Below are positions 44,948-54,481 of a stretch of 64,000 nt of DNA, piece by piece. The stretch is from Pseudobacter ginsenosidimutans. GTDB taxonomy: Bacteria; Bacteroidota; Bacteroidia; Chitinophagales; Chitinophagaceae. A model generated the notes under the pieces. That model worked only from the letters and a program-made list of their open reading frames with translations, did not search any database and was not told the DNA's origin. The position numbers and the translations under genes are program-made. The stretch covers positions 2,604,001 to 2,668,000 of the forward strand of contig NZ_CP042431.1 in NCBI RefSeq assembly GCF_007970185.1, written 5' to 3'. The stretch's first letter is position 1. Each line of letters opens with the position of its first letter.

Positions 44948-45712
44948 ATGGGCACTAACCCTGAATACTATTCGCATTCCATTCATTCAAAGGATTATCC
45001 TCATATGGATATTCCAGTGAATGGAATCGACTTTCAATTCAATGCTATTGTTGAGAGCTGGACCGGACATCTTCAGTATGTATCCTCACAGATAACTAAG
45101 AATAAGCAAGCCGCGGAAGATATTGTACAGGAGGCGTACTTGTTGCTTTGGCAACGAAGGAGAAAAATAATTCCTGAGAATCCGGTTGGATGGCTTGTTA
45201 AAGTAGTTACCAATCTGTCACTGCTACATTTACGAGATAAGCATATTCGTACGCGCATACATAGAAATTTGAGCGAATCATTAGCAAGTTCTTATTCGGA
45301 AGTTGAAGAACAGGTGTTGAACAAGGAACAAATCCGTATTATTTCCAGAGTCATCGACCAACTGCCTTGCCAGCAAAAAATAGTATTTCAACTTAGTAAA
45401 GAGAATGGTTTGAGTCGTTCTCAGATCGCCAGTTTCCTACAGCTCTCCCCCAATACAGTCAAAGTACATTTATCCCGTGCCAGGCAATTTGTTAGGGATA
45501 ATCTTAGTGGCATTTCGGTTTATACAATGCTCTTCGTTTTTTTTAATATTTTTTTTATTAAGAGTAATACAAATTCCGGATTGATGCATTTGTTTAATGA
45601 AGCAGACAAAAACAATACCCGGATTACTAAGAAAAATGAAATGAGTAAATTATCAAGCCCCGTGCTTTTGTCACATGTTTTTCTGCTGTTCCCAAATCAA
45701 TCAATGAAATAA
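44948..45712 (+). CDS. Second ECF sigma factor with extended C-terminus (cassette C)
   Basis: This 254-residue protein has ECF region 2 (AEDIVQEAYLLLWQRRRKI, GWLVKVVTNLSLLHLRD) and region 4 (LPCQQKIVFQLSKENGLSRS, LSPNTVKVHLSRARQF). After region 4 come a hydrophobic stretch (YTMLFVFFNIFFI) and about 50 further polar residues not seen in the other ECF proteins here. No FecR gene is adjacent. It sits between the accessory lipoprotein and the ABC ATPase genes, where it could separately drive the inner-membrane half of cassette C. A run of T's at 45537-45558 encodes the hydrophobic tail. Confidence 0.82.
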   Translation: MGTNPEYYSHSIHSKDYPHMDIPVNGIDFQFNAIVESWTGHLQYVSSQITKNKQAAEDIVQEAYLLLWQRRRKIIPENPVGWLVKVVTNLSLLHLRDKHIRTRIHRNLSESLASSYSEVEEQVLNKEQIRIISRVIDQLPCQQKIVFQLSKENGLSRSQIASFLQLSPNTVKVHLSRARQFVRDNLSGISVYTMLFVFFNIFFIKSNTNSGLMHLFNEADKNNTRITKKNEMSKLSSPVLLSHVFLLFPNQSMK

Positions 45713-45818
45713 CAGGTCCGGATGGCCCTGGCATCTGATAAGAAGAAGTTGATACAGCCTTGCTGCATCGGCCAGGTAATTTTATGTGCCTATTAAGATA
45801 TTACTAAATATACATTGC

Positions 45819-46745
45819 ATGATTTTAAAAACAGAGAATCTCTCTCATCGATATGGTGCCAGCTGGGCTATCCGGGATATCAATATAGAGATTGCAGAGC
45901 ATGGGATCATTGGTTTGCTTGGCTCCAATGGAGCTGGTAAATCAACTACGATGAATATCATTTGTGGAGTTCTCAACCAAACCGAAGGCAAGGTTAGCAT
46001 CAATGGTGCTGACATCCGGAAAGAACCGGAGCTGGCTAAACAGCATATAGGATTTCTGCCGCAGACGCCACCTGTATACCTCGATCTTACCGTTGATGAA
46101 TACCTGACCTACACGGCCGAACTACGTTTAATTCCTGGGAACAGGATCAAAGAGGCAGTAGCTGAGGCTAAAGAAAGGACTGGTATAGCGCACTTCAGTA
46201 AGCGCCTGATCAAAAACCTGTCTGGTGGTTATCGCCAGCGTGTAGGCATTTCTCAAGCCATCATTCATAAACCTAAATTGGTAGTAATGGATGAACCTAC
46301 CAACGGACTAGACCCCAATCAGTTGATCGAAGCAAGGAAACTGATCCGGGAAATTGCACAGGATAGAACCGTATTGCTATCATCCCATATCCTGTCTGAA
46401 ATTCATCTTTTATGTAAGGAAGTGATCATGATAGAATCGGGCAGGATCATATTCTCAGATTCAATGGATGCTTTCAATAACTATATGCAGCCGCAATCTG
46501 TATTGGTCAGTTTTGTGAATCCACCTTCTGTAAATGAATTGAAACAGATTGATGGTGTGAATCAGGTTGAATACATCACAGAGAAGCAGGCCCGTCTGTT
46601 CTTCGACGGTGCAGAAGATCTTACTGAAAGGATTATTGCAGCAGGCATGCAGCAAAACTGGCGCATTCGTGAGGTTGGTCTGGAGAAAGGTATGCTCGAT
46701 GATATTTTCAAACAGTTATCCACCCAATCCAATAAAAACATATAA
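45819..46745 (+). CDS. GldA-like ABC transporter ATPase (cassette C)
   Basis: This 308-residue subunit has Walker A GSNGAGKS, the Q-loop region GFLPQTPPVYLDLT, the signature LSGGYRQRVG, Walker B LVVMDEP with TNGLDPNQ, the H-loop SSHILSE, and the C-terminal domain ending DDIFKQLSTQ. The frame is open from a GTG at 45786, but ATG 45819 (MILKTENLSH) aligns with the other copies and gives the same length. It is closer to the cassette A copy than to B over the C-terminal domain. The permease gene follows after 11 nt. Confidence 0.92.
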   Translation: MILKTENLSHRYGASWAIRDINIEIAEHGIIGLLGSNGAGKSTTMNIICGVLNQTEGKVSINGADIRKEPELAKQHIGFLPQTPPVYLDLTVDEYLTYTAELRLIPGNRIKEAVAEAKERTGIAHFSKRLIKNLSGGYRQRVGISQAIIHKPKLVVMDEPTNGLDPNQLIEARKLIREIAQDRTVLLSSHILSEIHLLCKEVIMIESGRIIFSDSMDAFNNYMQPQSVLVSFVNPPSVNELKQIDGVNQVEYITEKQARLFFDGAEDLTERIIAAGMQQNWRIREVGLEKGMLDDIFKQLSTQSNKNI

Positions 46746-46756
46746 AAGTAATTCGG

Positions 46757-49102
46757 ATGAAATTGATTCTTAAAATAGCACGTACGGAAATCAGGAACCT
46801 TTTCTTTTCTCCGGTAGCCTGGTTTCTTGCCCTCATCTTTATGGTGATATGTGCAATTTATTATGGTGAGACGATTGCCATGATGGCCAATTACCAGGAC
46901 TCGCTACAGAAAACAAATCCCAATTTCAAGGGGTTTCCTTTTGCCATAACAGGAGGATTGTTTATGAATGTGTCGGAGAATGGATTTATCGGGAATATTT
47001 TCTCCAATCTATACCTCTTCATTCCTTTGCTTACCATGGGACTGATCAACCGGGAGTTCAATAGTGGAACGGTAAAGCTATTGTACTCTTCACCTGTGCA
47101 ACTTAATCAGATTGTGTGGGGGAAATACCTGGCAATCATGGCCTACAATATGTTCTTGCTTACTATCATGCTGATGTTTATGATAGTAGGTGCTTTCAGT
47201 ATTAAGGACATCGATTATGGACATTTATTGGCCGGGCTGCTGGCATTCTACCTGGTAGTATGTGCGTATACTGCTATTGGCATGTTCATGAGTAGTATCA
47301 CCAACTACCAGATAGTATCAGCCATCGCTACATTCATACTTTTGTATGCCTTACAAAGAATTGGTGGCCTCTGGCAGAACTATGATTTCGTTCGTGATCT
47401 GACCTATTTTATGTCGATCAGTGGCAGAGCGGAAAGAATGGTTGCGGGTTTGGTTACTACACGTGACGTGATGTATTATGTTTTGATCGCTTACATGTTT
47501 GTTGCTTTTAGTTATCTCAGTTTGAGGCATGGAAGAGAACTCGTATCAAAATCTGTAAAAGTAGCGAGGTATCTGTTTGTATTTATCACTGTGATGGTGG
47601 TAGGCTACCTCAGCTCCAGGCCTGGATATATAGGATATTGGGATGCTACAAGAATTAAAATAAACACGATTAACGAGGTTACGCAGGATATCATCAGGAA
47701 TATGCAGGAAGAGCCACTCGAGGTAACCCTGTATACCAACCTGTTTGACCCTGGTATGGGTTTTCATAATACAAAGCCGGCTAACCGGAATAAATATATC
47801 TGGGGATTCTGGGATCCATACATGCGGTTCAAGCCGAACATGGATTTTAAGTATGTGTTGTATTATGATGTAAAGGATGGAGATAGCGCTGTGTATAGGC
47901 AGATGCCCAATATGACACTCGATTCTATTGCTAAGGAATATGCTAAAATGTATGAAGTTAATCTAAACAGATTCCTTCCTCCGGCAGCAATCAGGAAGCA
48001 AATCGATTTGAATGCGGAGAATATGCGGGCAGTAATGAAACTTACCTATAAAGGGAAGAGCATTTACCTGAGGACGTATGAAGATGCGAAGTACTGGCCT
48101 GACGAGGATCATGTAGCTGCAGCATTGAAAAGGTTGGCTACCGATTCCATTCCTAAAGTGTATGCTTCTGTTGGTAATCTTGAGCGCTCTATCCACAAAA
48201 AAGGAGAACGGGAATATAATTTGTTCACTATTGAAAAACTAAGCCGCTCGGCACTGATCAATAATGGCTTTGAAATAGACACCATCAACCTGAACGAAAA
48301 GGATGTTCCTGCGGATGCCAACGTGTTGTTACTGGCGGATCCAAAAACAGAACTGAACCAGGCTGTACGGAGTCGTGTGCAGCAATACATGGACAAAGGT
48401 GGCAATATGCTGATCAGTGGAGAGCCTGGTAAGCAACATGTTTTAAACCCATTGATCCGGTCTACCGGAACAAGCCTGATGCCAGGCACGCTTGTTCAGA
48501 TCTCTAAAGATGAAACGCCGGACAAAGTGATGCCCTATATGACTTATGATTATACCTGGCTGATAACTCCTTTTTCAACCAGGATGCAGCAAATCAGGAA
48601 AAGTATTGGAAAGGGAGATTCTCTCTATTCACTTAACCCCGGAGCTGCGGGTGTAAGTTATGCAGACAGCGGCTTCAGGATGCACAGGATGTGGGTAACT
48701 GCTCCTGAAAGAAAAGTATGGGCAAAAGCAGGTCAGCTTGTAACAGACTCTACAGCGCCCGTATTTACAGCCAGTGAAGGGGATTACCGGCTTGATTCAT
48801 TCAATGTTGCAGTTGCCCTGGAGAGAAAAGTGGGTGATAAGTCTCAAAGAATTGTACTGACAGGCGATGCGGATTATTTGTCTGCTGTGAGGCACTTCCT
48901 ACACTTCTCCGGTGAAGATTATTTGAAATGGATGGTACATGAAAGCTATCCTATTTCATTTGATATGAAAGATGTTAAAGATAATCTGCTTACAATCACG
49001 CTGACTGCTGCTAGAACCCAAAAGCTGGTATTGGTCTGGATATTGCCAGCGGCGCTATTGATACTGGGCTCACTTATTCTACTCAGACGTAAACGACAAT
49101 AA
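46757..49102 (+). CDS. GldF-GldG-like fused ABC-2 permease (cassette C)
   Basis: This 781-residue protein has an ABC-2 membrane part (MKLILKIARTEIRNLFFSPV; NREFNSGTVKLLYSSPV), a seventh membrane segment near 275, then the GldG-like periplasmic region (IDLNAENMRAVMKLTYKGK; LLADPKTELN; GGNMLISGEPGKQ) and a C-terminal helix with the tail RRKRQ. It keeps the same IDL-N/R-E, ADPK and GGNxxxxxEPGKQ landmarks as the two paralogues. MutS-A begins 9 nt after its stop. Confidence 0.88.
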   Translation: MKLILKIARTEIRNLFFSPVAWFLALIFMVICAIYYGETIAMMANYQDSLQKTNPNFKGFPFAITGGLFMNVSENGFIGNIFSNLYLFIPLLTMGLINREFNSGTVKLLYSSPVQLNQIVWGKYLAIMAYNMFLLTIMLMFMIVGAFSIKDIDYGHLLAGLLAFYLVVCAYTAIGMFMSSITNYQIVSAIATFILLYALQRIGGLWQNYDFVRDLTYFMSISGRAERMVAGLVTTRDVMYYVLIAYMFVAFSYLSLRHGRELVSKSVKVARYLFVFITVMVVGYLSSRPGYIGYWDATRIKINTINEVTQDIIRNMQEEPLEVTLYTNLFDPGMGFHNTKPANRNKYIWGFWDPYMRFKPNMDFKYVLYYDVKDGDSAVYRQMPNMTLDSIAKEYAKMYEVNLNRFLPPAAIRKQIDLNAENMRAVMKLTYKGKSIYLRTYEDAKYWPDEDHVAAALKRLATDSIPKVYASVGNLERSIHKKGEREYNLFTIEKLSRSALINNGFEIDTINLNEKDVPADANVLLLADPKTELNQAVRSRVQQYMDKGGNMLISGEPGKQHVLNPLIRSTGTSLMPGTLVQISKDETPDKVMPYMTYDYTWLITPFSTRMQQIRKSIGKGDSLYSLNPGAAGVSYADSGFRMHRMWVTAPERKVWAKAGQLVTDSTAPVFTASEGDYRLDSFNVAVALERKVGDKSQRIVLTGDADYLSAVRHFLHFSGEDYLKWMVHESYPISFDMKDVKDNLLTITLTAARTQKLVLVWILPAALLILGSLILLRRKRQ

Positions 49103-49111
49103 GTAATCACC

Positions 49112-50449
49112 ATGTACCTGTTAACCGATGAACAAACGATAGAGGATCTGCGCATCTTCGCCAGACGCGATAGTCAGGGCTTGTTTGATTTGTATAATCA
49201 TTCACATACCCGTGGCGCAGAAAATGTTTTGAAAGAAATGTTTACGAGACCGCTGTCTGATCAGGAGGAGATCAATCGTCGCAGCTGCATCATCAAGGCA
49301 TTTTCGTCTATAGATCTGCGTTTTCCTTTTGAACCGGCATTGTTCGATATGGCGGAGAAATATTTATTGGCAGCCGATGAACAAAAGAAACAAGGCAGCC
49401 AGCAGGCTGTACTCGGAGAAAAGGAAATTGCCGGAGGCGTATCTTCCCTGATCCAACTGATCCACCAGGTCAAAGCATTTGTGGAATCCAGGGAAGTAGC
49501 GGGTATTCAATGGTATTCACCAGAGCGGGATGCCATCATCTCCCTGCTCATCGATACTGCTTTTGAACCAGTGCTGCGCGAGCAGCAACATACCAGGCTT
49601 TCCTATGCAGCTATCACAGCCTATGACCTGTTGTTCCGTCAGCGAGAGCGCCATAAGATTGAACAGTTACTGCGTCAGATCTATCAATTGGATGTGTACC
49701 TCTCAGTGGCTAAAGTTGCACGCGACAGAAACTTCGTATTCCCGACAGCGTTAGCAAAGGGCAGTAGTACTTTAATATTGAAAGGAGTATATCATCCTGA
49801 ATTGTCGAAGCCGGTGAGCAATGATTTTTCCATGAATGCAGATCGGAATGTAGTGTTTCTGACCGGGGCGAATATGGCGGGGAAATCCACCTTCCTGCGC
49901 GCCGTGAGTACAGCCGTGTATGTAGCGCATATCGGATTTCCCGTAGCGGCAACGGAGATGGAGTTCTCTGTACTCGATGGGATCTATACCACTATCAACC
50001 TTCCCGATAACCTGGGAATCGGCGCCAGCCATTTCTATGCTGAAGTGTTGCGGGTGAAAAAAGTAGCCGCAGAATTAGAGGCGAACAAATCGCTGTTCAT
50101 CATTTTTGATGAAATGTTCCGCGGCACCAATGTGAAGGATGCGCATGAAGGTACGGTTGAGATCACTGTGGCATTTGCGAAGAAAAAGAACAGTATGTTC
50201 ATCATCTCTTCCCATATTGTGGAAGCAGGAGAACGATTGAAGCAGGAGCCTGGTATCGGTTTTCAATACCTGCCCACTATCATGAAAGGCAGGATGCCTG
50301 AATACACATACACGCTGGAGGATGGCATCACGGCAGACCGGCATGGCATGATCATCATCCGTAATGAAGGCATTCTCGATATTCTGAAGAATGGGAAAAA
50401 ACGCGCTGGAGAATTTGACAGGGCTCAGTCTCTGGCAGCAACCGTCTAA
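49112..50449 (+). CDS. Short MutS-family ATPase, subtype A (cassette C)
   Basis: This 445-residue subtype-A protein starts TDEQTIEDLRIFARRDSQG, has the SHTRGAENVLKEM and PLSDQEEINRRS core segments, Walker A TGANMAGKSTF near residue 250, Walker B IIFDEMFRGTN near 331 (Met in place of Leu), TTINLPDNL followed by GASHFYAEVLR, and the H-loop SSHIVEAG. Mismatch-binding and connector domains are missing. The subtype-B gene follows after 9 nt. Confidence 0.88.
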   Translation: MYLLTDEQTIEDLRIFARRDSQGLFDLYNHSHTRGAENVLKEMFTRPLSDQEEINRRSCIIKAFSSIDLRFPFEPALFDMAEKYLLAADEQKKQGSQQAVLGEKEIAGGVSSLIQLIHQVKAFVESREVAGIQWYSPERDAIISLLIDTAFEPVLREQQHTRLSYAAITAYDLLFRQRERHKIEQLLRQIYQLDVYLSVAKVARDRNFVFPTALAKGSSTLILKGVYHPELSKPVSNDFSMNADRNVVFLTGANMAGKSTFLRAVSTAVYVAHIGFPVAATEMEFSVLDGIYTTINLPDNLGIGASHFYAEVLRVKKVAAELEANKSLFIIFDEMFRGTNVKDAHEGTVEITVAFAKKKNSMFIISSHIVEAGERLKQEPGIGFQYLPTIMKGRMPEYTYTLEDGITADRHGMIIIRNEGILDILKNGKKRAGEFDRAQSLAATV

Positions 50450-50458
50450 ACTAGTAGT

Positions 50459-51781
50459 ATGAGCAGTATACAATTCAATACAGATAAGCAGACAGTAGAT
50501 GAGCTTAACCTGCTGGGTAAGTTCAGGCAGGGATCAGTGTATCATTTATTCAACCAGGTAAAAACGAGGGGTGCTGAACAATTGCTGGATCAGATGTTTC
50601 GTCAACCGCTAACTGATGAAGCAGCCATCAATAAACGAAGTAGTAAATTCAGTTTTTTTCAGCAGTCGGGTTTGAGTTTTCCATTTGATGTACAGCAGAT
50701 CAATACGATGCGTGAGTACCTGGATGCAGGAACAGGCAGGAGCTATTTTGCTATTGTCAGCAGTATGATCATGCAGAAATTACTCAGCAAGCTCACCCGT
50801 GACGAACGTTATAAGAAATCAGTACAGGGAGTGCAGGCTACTATTGTTACTCTTAACCGTTTTTACGGTATGCTGGAAATATTACAGAAACTCAGCAGTC
50901 CGCTGGCAAATCGCGTGGATCAACTTTTGCAGGTATTGTCCGACAAACAATTGGAGAGACTGCGGAACACGGATATCTATGCCGACCTGCCGGTGCATAC
51001 ACTGGCGCAGTATGATCATTTATTGAAAACCCGCTTCCAGTCGGCCATGGATCAGTTGTTGCAATTTATCTATGAACTGGACCTGTACATGGCCGTTAGT
51101 AGCGTGGCTGCAAAGAAAGGGTTTACATATGCAAAGGCTGTGGCGCCTGGAAAAAATACGCTAAAGGTGACTAACCTGTTTCATCCCTGTATCGACAAGG
51201 CGATAGGGAATGATATCATGATGACCCAATCCACAAATGTAATCTTCCTTACCGGCGCCAATATGGCTGGAAAGAGTACGCTCATGAAATCTATCGGCAT
51301 AGGAATGTATCTGGCGCATATGGGCTTTCCCGTTGCAGCAGCAGCCTTTGAATTTTCAGTGCGTGAGGGAATGTACTCATCTATCAATGTGGCTGATAAT
51401 ATCGGCCTTGGGTACAGTCATTTTTACGCTGAAGTGGTAAGAGTAAAACAAGCTGCTGAAGCAGCAGCCAGTGGCAGACGCTTATTGCTGATGTTTGATG
51501 AGCTGTTCAAAGGAACGAATGTAAAAGATGCCTATGATGGTACACTGGCAGTTACTGAAGCATTTGCTGAATACAATGATTGTTTGTTCATTGTTTCTAC
51601 ACATATCATAGAAGTGGGAGAGGCGTTAAAAGGAACATCCAATATATTGTTCCGGTTTATGCCAACGATCATGGACGGGATGAAACCAAAGTATACCTAC
51701 AAGGTAGAAGAAGGAATTACGGAAGACCGTCAGGGTATGATGATCATCAGGAATGAAGGAATATTGGAGATGCTGGCTTGA
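50459..51781 (+). CDS. Short MutS-family ATPase, subtype B (cassette C)
   Basis: This 440-residue subtype-B protein starts TDKQTVDELNLLGKFRQGSV, has PLTDEAAINKRSS in the core segment, Walker A TGANMAGKSTL near residue 264, Walker B LMFDELFKGTN near 344, SSINVADNI followed by GYSHFYAEVVR, the H-loop STHIIEVG and the C-terminal GITEDRQGMMII block. It is the last gene of cassette C, ending shortly before a bidirectional terminator and the tRNA-Leu gene. Confidence 0.88.
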   Translation: MSSIQFNTDKQTVDELNLLGKFRQGSVYHLFNQVKTRGAEQLLDQMFRQPLTDEAAINKRSSKFSFFQQSGLSFPFDVQQINTMREYLDAGTGRSYFAIVSSMIMQKLLSKLTRDERYKKSVQGVQATIVTLNRFYGMLEILQKLSSPLANRVDQLLQVLSDKQLERLRNTDIYADLPVHTLAQYDHLLKTRFQSAMDQLLQFIYELDLYMAVSSVAAKKGFTYAKAVAPGKNTLKVTNLFHPCIDKAIGNDIMMTQSTNVIFLTGANMAGKSTLMKSIGIGMYLAHMGFPVAAAAFEFSVREGMYSSINVADNIGLGYSHFYAEVVRVKQAAEAAASGRRLLLMFDELFKGTNVKDAYDGTLAVTEAFAEYNDCLFIVSTHIIEVGEALKGTSNILFRFMPTIMDGMKPKYTYKVEEGITEDRQGMMIIRNEGILEMLA

Positions 51782-51820
51782 GTTGAATCGTTTTCCAATA
51801 AACCAGGTATAGCTATGAAA

Positions 51821-51850
51821 AAAGGGTGTCAAATTATTTTGGCACCCTTT
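51821..51850. terminator. Bidirectional terminator between cassette C and tRNA-Leu
   Basis: AAAGGGTGTC pairs with GGCACCCTTT (one G-T) around a 10-nt AT-rich loop, flanked by A's on the left and T's on the right. It could stop transcription from both sides. Confidence 0.75.
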
Positions 51851-51855
51851 TCGTG

Positions 51856-51937
51856 TCCGCACGGAGGGACTCGAACCCCCACGGATCGCTCCACCAGATC
51901 CTAAGTCTGGCGCGGCTACCAATTACGCCACGTGCGG
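51856..51937 (-). tRNA. tRNA-Leu (anticodon UAG)
   Basis: On the minus strand the 7-bp acceptor stem CCGCACG/CGTGCGG with discriminator A is complete. The anticodon arm CCAGA-CTTAGGA-TCTGG gives anticodon TAG, which reads CUA. A class II variable arm (GGA-GCGA-TCC) and a T-arm with TTCGAGT are present, as expected for leucine tRNAs. CCA is not encoded. Length 82 nt. Confidence 0.95.
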
Positions 51938-52052
51938 AAAAATTCCCTAAATTCCATCTTAACAAACCCTCCTAATCGTTTCAGGGACAGCAAATGTAGG
52001 AGATTTGACCCAGAACTGGAAAAACAGTTCTTAATTCGTAAATTCGTACGTT

Positions 52053-54284
52053 ATGGCAACCACAGCAGCGATACCGAAGTATAACCTCAATGACGACCAG
52101 GAAAAGAAGCTGATCCTGCGTGAATACCGTGCCTTGCTCAGAGCCCTCAAGCCCAAACTCAAGCCCGGCGATAAAGAACTATTACGTCACGCTTTTGAAA
52201 TGGCCGCCGATGCGCACAAGACCATGCGTCGCAAAAGCGGAGAGCCCTATATCCTCCACCCGCTGGCTGTAGCCCGCATCTGCGTGGAAGAGATCGGCCT
52301 CGGCGTTCGCTCTACCATCTGCGCGCTCCTGCACGACACCGTTGAAGATACAGACATCACCCTCGAAGATATAGAACGCGAATTCGGCAGCGAGATCGCC
52401 CGCATCGTTGACGGGCTCACCAAGATCTCCACTGTTATCGATGTAAATGCATCGCAACAGGCAGAGAACTTCAAGAAGATCCTGCTCACCCTCACCGATG
52501 ATCCCCGGGTGATTCTCATCAAGCTCTCCGACCGTCTGCACAATATGCGCACGCTCGATAGCATGAAACGCGAGAAGCAACTCAAGATCGCTTCCGAAAC
52601 CGTTTACGTGTACGCACCACTCGCACACCGGATGGGACTCTACACCATCAAAACAGAAATGGAAGACCTGAGCATGAAATACCTGGAGCCCGAAGCTTAC
52701 AGGGAAATTGCCAGGAAGCTCGCCGAAACAAAAAGAGAACGCAGCAGATATATCAACGAATTCATCAAGCCGATCAAGGAAAAACTCGATCTCACCAATT
52801 TTGAATTCGAGATCTACGGCCGTCCCAAAAGCATCCACTCCATTTGGAACAAGATGAAGAAGAAAGCCGTTGAGTTTGAAGAAGTGTATGATCTCTTCGC
52901 CATTCGTGTGATCCTCAACGTTCCCCAGGAAAAAGAAAAAGAAGCCTGCTGGAAAGTGTATTCCTTCATTACCGATGAATACACACCGGCGCCTGAAAGA
53001 CTCAGGGACTGGCTCTCCAATCCCAAATCCAACGGATACGAAGCCCTGCATACCACTGTGATGGGCCCGCAGGGAAAATGGGTGGAAGTGCAGATCCGCA
53101 CCAAGCGCATGAACGAGATCGCGGAGAAAGGCCTTGCCGCCCACTGGAAATACAAGGAAGGAGCAACCGATGAAAGCCGCTTCGATAAATGGTTCCAGCA
53201 GATCCGCGAAGTTCTCAACGATAAAGACAACGATAGTATCGACTTCCTCCAGGATTTCAAAACCAGTTTCCTGGCAGAAGAAATATATGTATACACTCCA
53301 AAAGGGGATGTGAAAATGTTACCCGTTAACTCCACCGCACTGGATTTCGCTTTCGCGATTCACAGTATGGTGGGATCACAGTGTATCGGCGCCAAGGTGA
53401 ACCACAAGCTTGTGCCCATTAGTCACAAGCTGCGCAGTGGTGACCAGGTGGAGATCATCACTTCCGCCAAACAAAAACCAAATGACGACTGGCTGAAAAT
53501 TGTAGTTACTGCAAAAGCCAGGAGCAAGGTCAAGGATGCACTGAAAGAAGAAAAAAGAAAAGTGGCCGATGAAGGCAAATACACCCTTCAGCGGAAACTC
53601 GAACATATGGGCGCGGCATTCAATCAGCACAATGCCGATGTGCTCACTGCGTTCTATAAACTTGCATCGCCGCTGGATCTCTACTACCAGATCTCTATCA
53701 AAGCCATCGATCTGAAAGAGCTGGCAGACTTCCAGGTATTGGGAGATAAGCTGGAACCCCCCAAGCCCAAACCGGTGGAGCATAAACAGGAGACCAGCAC
53801 AGCGCCGGCGAAGCACAGCAAGGAAACAGAACTGATCATATTCGGAGAAAGCAGCGATAAGATCGTATACACGCTCGCCAATTGCTGCAAGCCCATTCCT
53901 GGTGACGATGTATTCGGTTTTGTAACTACTGGTAAAGGTCTTACCATCCACCGCACCAATTGTCCGAATGCCACCAAGCTGCTCAGCAACTATGGCCATC
54001 GTATCGTAAAAACAAAATGGGCCAAGAACAAAGAGATCTCCTTCCTCACCGGTCTCAAGATCGTGGGACTGGATGATGTGGGCGTGATCCATAAGATCAC
54101 TAACCTCATCTCCGGTGAAATGAAGATCAATATCGCTGCCATGACCATCGAAGCAAAGGATGGTCTCTTTCATGGAAACGTGAGAGTATTTGTTCACGAC
54201 AAGGAAGAACTGGAAGAACTGGTAGACAGGCTCAAAAAATTACCAGGTATCGAAACAGTGGACAGGTACGATACCGAAGCTTGA
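52053..54284 (+). CDS. rel: RelA/SpoT-family (p)ppGpp synthetase/hydrolase
   Basis: This 743-residue enzyme makes and breaks the alarmone (p)ppGpp. The N-terminal hydrolase domain has HDTVEDTDIT near residue 94 with YILHPLAVA before it. The synthetase domain follows (GRPKSIHSIWNKM; YDLFAIRVIL; NPKSNGYEALHTTV), then a TGS domain at about 409-470 (YVYTPKGDVKMLPVNSTALD) and a C-terminal ACT domain at about 665-740. The basic RLRDW before NPKSNGYEALHT resembles the RxKD type of bifunctional enzymes, not the acidic ExDD of E. coli RelA. The intact HD motif also supports a bifunctional enzyme. A strong terminator follows. Confidence 0.95.
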   Translation: MATTAAIPKYNLNDDQEKKLILREYRALLRALKPKLKPGDKELLRHAFEMAADAHKTMRRKSGEPYILHPLAVARICVEEIGLGVRSTICALLHDTVEDTDITLEDIEREFGSEIARIVDGLTKISTVIDVNASQQAENFKKILLTLTDDPRVILIKLSDRLHNMRTLDSMKREKQLKIASETVYVYAPLAHRMGLYTIKTEMEDLSMKYLEPEAYREIARKLAETKRERSRYINEFIKPIKEKLDLTNFEFEIYGRPKSIHSIWNKMKKKAVEFEEVYDLFAIRVILNVPQEKEKEACWKVYSFITDEYTPAPERLRDWLSNPKSNGYEALHTTVMGPQGKWVEVQIRTKRMNEIAEKGLAAHWKYKEGATDESRFDKWFQQIREVLNDKDNDSIDFLQDFKTSFLAEEIYVYTPKGDVKMLPVNSTALDFAFAIHSMVGSQCIGAKVNHKLVPISHKLRSGDQVEIITSAKQKPNDDWLKIVVTAKARSKVKDALKEEKRKVADEGKYTLQRKLEHMGAAFNQHNADVLTAFYKLASPLDLYYQISIKAIDLKELADFQVLGDKLEPPKPKPVEHKQETSTAPAKHSKETELIIFGESSDKIVYTLANCCKPIPGDDVFGFVTTGKGLTIHRTNCPNATKLLSNYGHRIVKTKWAKNKEISFLTGLKIVGLDDVGVIHKITNLISGEMKINIAAMTIEAKDGLFHGNVRVFVHDKEELEELVDRLKKLPGIETVDRYDTEA

Positions 54285-54341
54285 CAGAAATCAATTTACC
54301 TGCTGAACACTTCAGCATTTCATCATCTTTTTATACCTCTT

Positions 54342-54371
54342 AAATGCACCTTTTTTCAAGGTGCATTTTTT
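54342..54371 (+). terminator. Intrinsic terminator after rel
   Basis: AAATGCACC and GGTGCATTT form a perfect 9-bp stem with a 9-nt loop and run into T's (to 54371). It overlaps the upstream part of the open frame that precedes the next susC, supporting the later susC start. Confidence 0.85.
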
Positions 54372-54481
54372 CTTACCTGAGCTGCTGCATACCATGCATG
54401 AGCAGAGGACGAATTGATTGCTACCGCTGTCTTTATGTGAACTGTTTTTCAAACTCAATTAAAAACGAAAAGTACACCAAC

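Larger units (their letters stand above)
36702..51781 (+). other. Cassette C: same gene order with a second ECF gene
   Basis: On the plus strand the order is ECF, FecR, SusC, SusD, metallohydrolase-like lipoprotein, second ECF, ABC ATPase, fused permease, MutS-A, MutS-B. The second ECF gene lies exactly at the junction between outer-membrane and inner-membrane halves. Confidence 0.85.

Noticed and set aside
52182-54197. Long open frames on the minus strand opposite rel
   Set aside because: They mirror the codon pattern of the clearly conserved plus-strand gene and encode no recognisable domains. The same applies to other antisense frames in the window.
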